DNA of 64,000 bases from Vicia villosa (lineage: Eukaryota; Streptophyta; Magnoliopsida; Fabales; Fabaceae): assembly GCF_029867415.1 (NCBI RefSeq), contig NC_081185.1:69387156-69451155 (forward strand). The letters run 5' to 3'. Below the pieces are notes generated by a model. That model saw only the letters and a list, made by a program, of their open reading frames with translations. It made no database searches and had not been told where the DNA came from. Positions 55,240-64,000 of the stretch are shown here, one piece after another. Position 1 is the stretch's first letter, and every line of letters starts with the position of its first letter. The position numbers were made by a program, and so were the translations under genes.

Positions 55240-55757
55240 CTTTAAAATACTGCGTTTAGCAACGACAACGCTTTCAAATACGCTCTTAAAGGCCTACCTA
55301 CAAAAGCGCTTTATAATTAAAAGCGCTGCCTAAGATAAAAAAAAAAGCATAAAAGATAAAAAAAAGCGCAACCTACGAAAGCGCTTTCTGGAAAAAGCGC
55401 TGCTATAGGGGATGCTACGAGAGCGCTTTTCTGGATAAAAGCGCTGCTACAGGGGAGGCTATGAGAACACTTTTCTAGAAAAAGCGCTGCTATAGGGATG
55501 CTACGAGAGTGCTTTTCTGCAAAAAGCACTGCTATAGGGGATGATACGAGAGCACTTTTCTGGACAAAGCGCTGCTATAGGGGATGCTACGAGAGCGCTT
55601 TTCTGGAAAAAGCGCTGCTAAAGGGGATGCTACGAGAGCACTTTTGGCGTACAAAAAAGCGCTGTCGTTACCTACGGCAGCGCTGGCTATGGCAGCTCTT
55701 TTAAGCGCTCTAAAAGACCAAAATAAGCGCTTTAGTAGCCCTTGTACGACGTAGTGG
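55240..55757. repeat. 43-bp GCGCTTTT tandem array, CACTA-like subterminal repeat
   Basis: Roughly seven units built from GCTACGAGAGCGCTTTTCTG and AAAAAGCGCTGCTATAGGGG between 55371 and 55660, each able to form a GCGCTTTT/AAAAGCGC hairpin. The right end is GTACGACGTAGTG (55745-55757), i.e. CACTAC on the other strand. Known: such subterminal arrays are transposase-binding regions of CACTA elements. No transposase and no left end seen. Confidence 0.65.
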
Positions 55758-56639
55758 CCGGTAAAACACAACAACCAATTCGAATTCAACGTCCACCACA
55801 CTCACCGCTAGAAATTCGTTGTCGTTGCCACAGATCTACCACCGCAATAAAAACAATCCAATAAAAAACAAACATCAGAACACCAAATCAATTAAAAGAT
55901 AAAACTTTCAAATTTCATAGTATCAGTTATACCATTCAACAACTATATAACATCAAATACCTTTAGTAGCTTAGCAAATTTAAAAAATCAATTCAAATTA
56001 AAAGAAACAGAACAGTAAATCTGCCGCGGAATATGAATGGTTGTTACCTTTGTTTCTAGATTTCACTGGTGAAACGGCGACGGAGCATCATCATCCCTCA
56101 AACACAAAAAAAATAATAAGCGATTAGAATTAGAAAAATGATTCAGGAACTGGTTCGGATAAAAATTCACTGTTTTAATTGTTGGTTTGTGGTTCTTGAA
56201 TCAAGGATTCTGTGATGTGATCGATTGATTTTGTTTCGGTACCCATGGTTATGGGTTTAGGGTGAATTGAGATTCTCAATGGGAAATTAGGAATTTGGAT
56301 ATGGGTGAGATATAAAATGAATTTGTGAGAAGATTTAGTTATTGGGTAACGTAATGAAATTTTTGTTTTTGGAATTGGAATAGAAACCGTTCGGTAGAAG
56401 AAAGAGAACGTGAGAAACAATTTTTGAAATTGGAATTGGAATAGATACGTGAAACAGAAGGTTGAGAGAATAGAAGATTAAGGCTACTGATGTGAAATAT
56501 TGTGGAGACAGCAGCTGATGTGGACAGTCCCATTGATAAAAAAAAGAAGACTTTTCTTATATGATAGATAAACTGTGGTCAATTATTATTTTTGTTATAA
56601 TATAGTTTCTATCCAAAAAGTAAATAACCAAATAATAAG
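55758..56639. other. Spacer with a small unassigned frame
   Basis: On the minus strand a frame with MGTETKSIDHITESLIQEP (about 56247-56175) looks like an ordinary plant protein start but is only 24 codons and has no continuation I recognise. Possibly a first exon or a captured promoter/exon piece. Confidence 0.3.
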
Positions 56640-59023
56640 TTATTGAGTAATTACCAGTTAAATCATATACAATAAGTAAACAACATCAGTTATGGTTTTA
56701 AGCCAAAGAAAATATTGATGCCATTCAAGTTGATAGTAATACATTTATTTTCATATACAAAATAAGTGAACACAAATTAAGTTCAATAATAAAAAAATTA
56801 AAAGACAGAGTATATAGCGTTGAAATGTTTTACAATTAAATTACAGAAGAAAAAACATGTACCTTATTCACATAGGTTAAAAGAAAATTAATGGATCAAT
56901 AAAAGTTACATACCCAGAAAAATATGATGAGTACTTTGAACCAATATTGTTCAAAACACAACACTAATTCATGTTTCCCTCCTTTTTGATTTCAAAAAAA
57001 AGAAATATATATCTATATATTTATTTATGAACCATCTGAACAATTTTATAATGAAATATTTCAACTCAACTCAAAACTTCTAAAGAAGAAATATAAATTA
57101 GTAAGGTTATCATTTACCTTTCATTTGCCAAAATATTGACGGACAAGTTGAGTTTACATACCCATCAAAACGGCAACATTGACCCGGGCGAGATAAAATG
57201 CAGGCCACAAAACGCCCACCATTAAATTGCTCTTCATTGTTGTTACTTTTCTTTACTTCTTGAGCAACAACTTCAGCTTCTTGGATATTCCAAATCAAAG
57301 AATCCCATAGTTTATATCAGATGAAATTAGAGTAAACTATCAATACAATACCTTAAAGTTAAGCAAAATTTATTCATAAACTTTAAGATTAGGCCGATGA
57401 GAAATGCACTATAAGATTTTAAATAACAGTCATGTGCGGTTGCATTAAGGCTTTAAAGGTTGCATAAAGGCTTTGTCGATTTCGGTGTGTTGCAACACCG
57501 ACTACGACTTGTTCTTTATCGTCACAGTCTAATTAATTAACTACATACAACTTGTTCTTTATCAGAAAAACCATGAATAAAACACTATTAGTAATGGAAT
57601 CGACACCTTACAATACGGTTTTGCGGTGGAGTTTTCCAAATATTATTTTGAAGATAGATATGTGTTTACTGCTTACTTACAATTTTTTTTAGGATAGATA
57701 TGGTAAAAACACTCACTAAAGCTGTTTCCGTTTTTCTCCGGTATCCAATCTAAGAGCTCTCCATTCCAAATTGCCAGCTCTAACATGAATCCTCCTAACC
57801 ATCTTGTTGTCTGGCAACTTAGTTTTTCCGATGACGACCAAACTCGTAACCATACAAACACAACAAGATTATAACTAGCGTAAATAATAATTAACTGGAA
57901 TCTCTATACCATAAAAAATATCAGAAAATATTTAGCATTAAAATCAAAGGTGCAACATACCAATTCATTCCTAACAAAGGATTATAAACAAGCAAATTAG
58001 GTTAGGGTGCTATAAACAAAGACAAACTCAATAAAAATTAATTTTAACTTTCATTTACATAAAAGAGATCAGGCTTGTAATATCATCTTCTGCATCGGTC
58101 AGCTCTTCCTTCCACACTAAGAAAAAAACCCTACCCATCAAACTTTTCAAGAAGGAACCAATTTTACTCCATGTGTTCGATTAAGGTGTAACCTTTCATA
58201 AGTTGTTTATGAAAAAAAATATATGTGAGAGAAACTGAAAAGAGGGAGAAAATATTTCGGGTTTGTATTGAACGAGTAATAGTTGGGAGAAAATATTTAG
58301 GTTTTGTTTTGACAGAATTATGGTTTGAGAAAAGGGGATATGCACTAAAGAGTAAAATTATATAACACGGTCAATTAACCACCACCATGTATCCGCCACA
58401 TCTTACTGTAAATGGTAAGTTACTGGCATGGCATGACATGGCAGAATAATTAATTCTTATTGATTGATAGTATAAAACTATTTTACACTATCAGTGCATA
58501 ACTATTAAACTCTTATGATTTTTAATTTTTTAATCAAAATAAATGAATTTTCTGTATAACTTATAGGGGGTTGGAAATTGTATTTATTTTTTTCAAATTT
58601 AAATAATACTCTTATTTTTATTTAGTTTGAAGTAGGAAATAATTAAAGGCACTAACAAAGTAATTTTAATAATTAAAATGACGCACCAAATATAATTAAC
58701 TAAAAATAAACTCAATTATAAAAGTATAACCAATTATAAAAATAAGAGACAGATTTTCAATTATAAAAATAAACTCAATTATAAAAGAATATGAGTATTT
58801 CAAGGATTTACTTAAGAAAGAGACATGCCAAATATGCCAACCTGAAAATATTGCTATTTTTCTCTTGTAAATTTATCAACTCTATTTTGATTTTTAGTTT
58901 CTCTTCTTTATTTCCAACCTAATCTAATTCACAGTTTGGCATGCATCTCTGAAACTAAATGTCATCTAATTCATAGTTTGTCTATTTTCTTTGAAGTTTT
59001 CTTTTTAAATTGGTAAGTTTTTC
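56640..59023. repeat. Repeat module R, copy 4/5, leading into the duplicated segment
   Basis: AAACAACATCAGTTATGGTTT (56682) matches 38285; GAATCCTCCTAACCATCTTG (57787) matches 49699; GAGAGAAACTGAAAAGAGG (58227) matches 6979; CACTAACAAAGTAATTTTAATA (58649) matches 21856. At 58649 this copy lacks the gypsy LTR that sits at the same point in copy 1. No gene. Confidence 0.6.
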
Positions 59024-62000
59024 TCTTAGCTACTGGTAATCCTTTTAGAATTTACCAGCAGATAAGTAGTGAATTTAGACTTCTATTTACACCTTTAATT
59101 GGATTGTAATAAATATTTGATGATGTCTTGACGCTCTTTTCGCCGGGTTTGTATAGGTACGAGCTTGGTCGCCAGCAGCAAACAACAAGTTGACTGGCAA
59201 AAATAACAGCTTTAAAGAAGGATGCTTAGTTTATTTGTTCTGACTGGTATGCATAAGTTATCAGATTTTCTAATTTCTGTACATTCATTCAAACAACATT
59301 AACAATTTTTTTTTAATTAAATGATCTAATGATAATATATTATGCATTCAAAACATACTCATATTCTTAGATTTTAACCACCATGAACAAATATAGAAAG
59401 ACTTTCATGATCTAGTGATAACATATTACAAGTTACGTTTCAAAGAAGAATGATTTAGTTAGGATCAATAATTTATTAAGTAATCGACATTTACGTAATT
59501 CGTTACGGTCGATTTACTATCTTTTCTTTTATTACATCAATGCCTTTAGAGTGTTAATCTATAATTTCTAGATGTATGCAATATTTATAAGACATAAAGA
59601 TACATATATTTTATAGATTGTAATTCAAAATCATTGAACAAATTAATTTTTATATAGAACAATGATAAGAGTGCTACTTTTTTTTTTAAATTTACCTCTA
59701 CTTTTTCTTATGAAATTTATGACAATGTTATACCAGTTATTTAAGATAAACTATTTTAAGTGGTAAACATTGACATAAACTCCATAAGAAAAAGTAGATG
59801 TAGATTTTAACAATCTGTGGCACCCTCATCACTGCTCCATACAACAATTGATGCATTCAATGTTTGTAAATTACCGTCAATCAAGTACATGCATATATGT
59901 GTTTTAAAAAGATTTCATGTATCTAGAAAAGTCTAGTTAACCCTCTGGAAGTATATATGTAATCAGAGAGAAGTTAGTAAGTTTATCGTTATGACTTCTA
60001 ACATTCATTTACTTATTTAACAAAATTATTCTAATTGAAGCATTCTTTCTTTGAAGCCACGTCTTGCTGATAAACGACTTGATCGGACTTTTGTGTAAGA
60101 TATTTTTACAATAATTGATAAATTGATCTATTTTTGTATAACTTATACATTGTTCTCAAAAGCTATTATGAAGAAGAGCTCGTGGAAATAAGCTTAAGAA
60201 ATTGAAGGACTTCCTTAAGTTGTTTCCATAATCTTTTTCAAATAGCATCATAAAAAAATATATCTACATTTTAATGCAAATAAGTTTATTAAAATAGGAT
60301 CCTCTTTCAAAACATCAACTTTATAAGATCAAAATATTTTTAGAGATTAATTTAGTTTATAAGCTTTGGTTCTGGAAACTAATGCCTCGGCCTTAGGTTA
60401 GAAGTTACCAATTAATAAATAGAAAATGTTTCAAACTAACTGAGCAAATGTGGTCAATGTATCTGATTTCATTAGGTTTCTATCAAATACATAATCAATC
60501 ATAACCAGTTGTTTAGAGCTTATAGTTTTTTTTAATAAGCAATTGATTGATAAAGCTCGCACTAGGGGTGCAACCTTTACAAAAAAAACAAGGCACTAAA
60601 GATTGATTGTGTCGGATAAAGGAAGTTTAAACCATTCATAGTAGGTTGGTCTAAACTTAGTATATCTACAATACAACCATCTCCAAGAAAGAAAGATAAT
60701 ATTAGAACAAATAACATCAAAACAAAACACCTCCCCCTTGAAGATTATGGTATTCCTCATAATCCGAAGGCTCCATATGGTAGCTAGTTGTTGCTAATAC
60801 GTAAGTATATTCTAAAACTTGTCATGTACTTGTAAAAGCGTTAACCATTCTTGTTGTGTTGCTAATGCAATCAGCGATATCTAATGTTTATGCAACATGA
60901 CATAGTTCAATACTAAAAAATTAAAGTTAAATTTAGAGAGGATAGAAATATGTCACAAAAGTATTAACATTCCATCACAAATTATTTTTGTAATGGATTT
61001 CACGACAATCTAAAATCTTAGCGAATTTCAATGTCCCCAAATTTTATGAGGGAATTAGTAATCTGTCACAAGTTGTGAGATAAGTAAACCTTCACAAAAT
61101 GTATATACCTGTCAAAAGAATTTGACAAAAGCTACTATAACATTATTAGATCCTAAAAAAAAGTTTTAGAGACAAGGAGGTGGCTACAGAAATGTATCTA
61201 CCTTTTAATGTTTTTTTAGGGTTCTTTTTTCGATCATGCATCGTTCAAACGACCAAGGAGGTATCTGGAGAAAGGCCTCAAATAAGAAGGTGGGTTTCAG
61301 AGACAAGGGTGCTTGGGATGTGGCGGTAGAAGATGGGAAGAGGGTACCACGTGAAGGGGTTTCCTTTTTTTTATCACTGAGTTTGGTGAAGGATGGAGAG
61401 CAAGAGATTTGCTTATAGAAATGAAGGAGTTCGGAGACATAGTTGAGGTTGTCATCCCTCCCAAGAGGGACAAGAGAGGGCGGAGATACTGTTTTGCACG
61501 TTATGCTAACGTGGACGACGAGAAGTCTTTGGCTATCAAACTTGAAAACGTCTTTCTGGATGGAAGGAAGGTTTTTGCCAATCTACCGAGGTTTCAAAGA
61601 TCAGTTAAGCATTACGGCAAGGATCCAAGACCGAGAGCTAACCATGGAGGTGCAGCGGCTGCTTCTAATAGAACAGTGCGCCAAGGTATTCTAAAAGGAG
61701 CTTGGGTTGATAATATATCTTTTTCGCAGGTTTTAGCGAACAGAAAGTTCAAAGACGAGTTGAAAGGTGAAGCTCCCTAAGTCAGATCTTTGAAGATGTT
61801 TTCGGAAGAGGAGGACCAAATCAGATATGGTAGAGCGTTCACGGGAGTTTTAAAGGATTCAAGGGATGCGCCTGAGATAAAGCGTATTTTCTTGGAGGAA
61901 GGCATTTTCTCTATCAGAGTCACGCTGCTAGGACCAAACCTTTGCTTACTAGAAGACCTTGATTTTGGAGAGGTGGATGTGTTCTTAGCCGAAAGAAGAA

Positions 62001-62521
62001 GCTGGTGGGAGCGTTGGTTTAGCAGTTTAAAACGTTGGGACCCTAAGGATGTGGATGAGGATAGGTGGGCTTGGCTAAACATCTCAGGTATATCGTGTCA
62101 TGCATGGGGTTTCAAGCTCTTCAATCTTGTGGCGGATTCTTTCGGCTCGTTAGTGAAGAGTGACCTTCAGACAATTAACAAGGTTAGAATGAATGAAGCA
62201 AGGGTTCTCATCAAAATAAAGAAGCATCTTCTCATCAACGAAGAAGTTCATGTGTTGATAGATGGAACTTCTTTCAGGATCTTTGTGAGGGAGTTCCATT
62301 CTTCCTTTTTGGATTCAGACGTGGTGACTGTTAGCAGAGACGAGGACGGAGGATCAGAGTTTCTTTCTTCTCCGATGGAGGGTACTCTTTTCGGCGAAGA
62401 AGAAGAAGAGTCGGGTGTTGTCCCTTTTATCCAGCTGGCTAAGGAGACTTTGATAGCGACGGTTGAGGTGAAAGGAGAGAGTTGAGGTGCAGAGGATTTG
62501 GTGTGTCAGGTCTGGAAACAT
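59024..62521 (+). repeat. Duplicated segment, copy 2
   Basis: Matches 22590-26091 throughout, including the GC-richer island (59118-59250), the CACTTGT-type spacer and the LINE ORF1. Gene content is only the LINE ORF1. Confidence 0.85.
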
Positions 62522-62876
62522 GAAGCCACAAAGAGAATGCCATGAAAGAGGCAACAAAGGCAAATCCTTTTTTTTCGAAAAAGGACTTTCGGTCGATAAC
62601 GTGAACAGTGGTTCCCATGCATTTAGTGCTAGTAATGATGTCATTGAGAGTACCGAGGGAAGCGAAAACAACGATATAGTTTTTCTTAAGAACCCGTCAG
62701 TCAATAGTTTAGATGCGGGGTCCACTCCTTTAGTCATGATGGATGACTCAGTTGTTGGGTTGGGGGATGAATTGGATACAGTAAACGGCCCAATATCTTT
62801 TGATTTTGCTTGTAGTAAAGCCCTTTCGATCAAAACCAAAAAAGTGGCCAAGAAGAACAAAATAAGAAAAAAATGA
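61236..62876 (+). pseudogene. RRM-type LINE ORF1, copy 2 of duplicated pair
   Basis: MHRSNDQGGIWRKAS start, RRM as in copy 1 (PKRDKRGRRYCFARY, VFANLPRF). Lesions here differ from copy 1: a 1-base loss in a T run near 61365 shifts the frame, and TAA at 61778-61780 interrupts it; copy 1's three lesions are absent. The frame then runs 61781-62485 to a TGA shared with copy 1, and continues in another frame 62487-62876 (SFDFACSKALSIKTKKVAKK). Immediately after, a gypsy LTR begins (62887), so the LINE ORF2 is not seen. Confidence 0.8.
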
Positions 62877-62886
62877 TCTGTGCAGG

Positions 62887-63816
62887 TGTTAGCTGGAGAT
62901 TTCGATTGAAGAAAATGTTCTTTGAAGAAATCAGAGTTCAAAGAAGAATGGCTTCTGATGGCCATTCTCGAGAATAAAATGGCTCCTGATGGCCATGTTC
63001 GAGGATGTTATTTAAGTTGAGATGAAGATGATTGAAATTGAAGCTGAATCAAGATAGATTGTCTTTGGGACTTAAGCGTTTTTCTCGAAATACAAAGAGA
63101 ACTGAAGCTTGGCGTATTTCGTGGCATTATCGTTAAGGATCACATTGCCACGTATCGAAAGAGAATTCAGGCGGGAGGAATTGAATTTCGAAACATTCTG
63201 TGTAACCGAACAAGGATAGATGGCGTCCCAGGGATTCGATGCGTATGCATGTGAGCAACGTGGCATTTCGTTAGTATAGGACCGTTAGGGTAAAAATTAG
63301 TATAAATAAGGGTCTTGATATCAGGATCCAGTGTGTTCATTTTGTACAAATCACACACAAAATTACTCAAGTATCAAGTGTTAAGAGAAAGAGTTCGCTG
63401 AGAAATGTACGTATGACACCAACACCACTTTAAATACGTTTGTATTTTTCTTTATTCAAGTATCTTTCCATTATCTCCATCTTTCGTTTAGTTTTAATTC
63501 GAAGCCTTTTTCATTCACCATTACTTTACATTCCTGCACTTTACATTCTTGTACTTTACGTTTCTGCAATTTACATTTCTTTTATATTTTGTCGAAGTTA
63601 TATTTACGTGTATAACAAGTTTATTTCGCAAGATTATTCACACGATCACGCCATAAACAAGTATCGAAGCAAAAACCAACAAATATGAATCAAATTATAT
63701 CAAAAGACAACTATTTGACTATGTCCTAGGATCAATCTAGTCGATCCTGCGAGTAAGCAAAGTATAAACTATAGTTTGGGAGACTAGCGGTTGTTTACCG
63801 GAAATCACCGTAAACA
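62887..63816 (+). repeat. 5' LTR of a Ty3/gypsy element
   Basis: Putative limits TGTTAGCTGGAG to CCGTAAACA, about 930 bp; set from TG...CA and the primer site only. Contains a tandem phrase (ATGGCTYCTGATGGCCAT, twice near 62950-62995), a TATA box TATAAATA at 63301-63308, and pyrimidine-rich TTTACATTCCTGCACTTTAC repeats near 63520-63575. Confidence 0.65.
63301..63308 (+). promoter_or_regulatory. TATA box in gypsy LTR
   Basis: TATAAATA followed by AGGGTCTTG; the only strong TATA signal in this LTR. Confidence 0.5.
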
Positions 63817-63837
63817 AATTGGCACGCTCAGTGGGAC
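63817..63837 (+). promoter_or_regulatory. Gypsy primer binding site region
   Basis: ATTGGCACGCTCAGTGGGAC directly after the LTR; TTGGCAC...CAGTGGGAC wording is common next to plant gypsy LTRs. The tRNA is not assigned. Confidence 0.55.
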
Positions 63838-63901
63838 AATGTCAAACAGATTGTCATTAATTTGTTATTTTGTTTTTGTCTAGAACATATCAAGACCTTG
63901 T

Positions 63902-64000
63902 ATGAACCTTAGGAACGGTAAATTAACCAACAGTGCACCACCGATTCATAAACGAAGGTACAACAAGAAAATGGTCAATTCGACCAGTGGAAGGGGAGAT
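63902..64000 (+). CDS. Gypsy gag start, runs off window
   Basis: ATG 63902, 33 codons open to the window edge (MNLRNGKLTNSAPP, then RRYNKK). The NLRNGK opening is seen in many plant Ty3/gypsy gag proteins. About 85 bp from the primer site, a normal leader. Confidence 0.5.
   Translation, partial: MNLRNGKLTNSAPPIHKRRYNKKMVNSTSGRGD

Noticed and set aside
56175..56420. Host gene on the minus strand
   Set aside because: Only a short Met-initiated stretch without recognised domain or following exons; left as an unassigned note.

Overview
This window looks like plant nuclear DNA from a transposon-packed, gene-poor region. The mix of elements (a Sirevirus with an envelope-like ORF, L1-type LINEs with DUF4283 or RRM ORF1s, Tat-like gypsy gag, legume-like LTR families) and the AT-rich spacers suggest a legume, perhaps pea/vetch/clover-like. 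That assignment is from memory of families, not from a search. I find no intact host gene, no functional tRNA/rRNA gene and no CRISPR. Almost every long reading frame belongs to a retroelement; host genes appear only as fragments.

Layout. 1-5595: 3' half of a Sirevirus (Ty1/copia) with broken pol, an envelope-like ORF with an in-frame stop, a purine-tract cluster and a ~1.5 kb 3' LTR full of GTCGAC palindromes. 5.6-9.4 kb: diverged repeat DNA, a hAT-like non-autonomous element with an 8-bp target duplication, and a Helitron-like end. 9401-14095 (minus): nearly full-length L1-type LINE. 14.2-14.5 kb: a second Helitron-like end. 14.7 kb: Hsp90 fragment. 15286-21529: a complete, very young Ty1/copia element (LTRs with no substitutions, GGATC target duplication, intact 1311-codon polyprotein). 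It lies inside the remains of a Ty3/gypsy-type element whose 3' LTR is 21588-21855. 22.6-26.1 kb: a unit holding an RRM-type LINE ORF1, duplicated at 59.0-62.5 kb. 26.1-30 kb: gypsy gag, a motif-rich repeat and LINE 3' fragments. 30.6 kb: ribosomal protein L23 pseudogene. 30882-34368 (minus): complete non-autonomous gypsy-type element with TATTT target duplication carrying pieces of a chloroplast-type Hsp70 and a cationic amino-acid transporter (CAT). 34.6-35.6 kb (minus): LINE fragment. 39.8-42.6 kb (plus): 5'-truncated LINE with an intact RT frame. 42776-47460 (minus): young copia element inserted into a tRNA-like SINE. 47.5-58.6 kb: diverged copies of one repeat module, interrupted by a minute Stowaway-like MITE, a LINE ORF1 remnant, a palindromic MITE between two (TA)n tracts, a Sirevirus LTR plus gag, and a CACTA-like 43-bp repeat array. 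62887-64000: 5' LTR, primer site and first gag codons of a gypsy element running off the window.

How it fits together. The region is a nest of insertions of different ages. LTR-pair comparison by eye gives 0 substitutions in 884 bp (copia at 15 kb), 2 in 251 bp (copia at 43 kb) and 12 in 282 bp (gypsy at 31 kb). The most notable biology is gene-fragment capture: one LTR family (ends TGATAGGA...TCCTATCA) carries Hsp70 and CAT fragments in one copy and lies next to an Hsp90 fragment in another. I see no new functional system; the open 431-codon chimeric frame at 31504-32799 is the nearest thing to a candidate novel gene.
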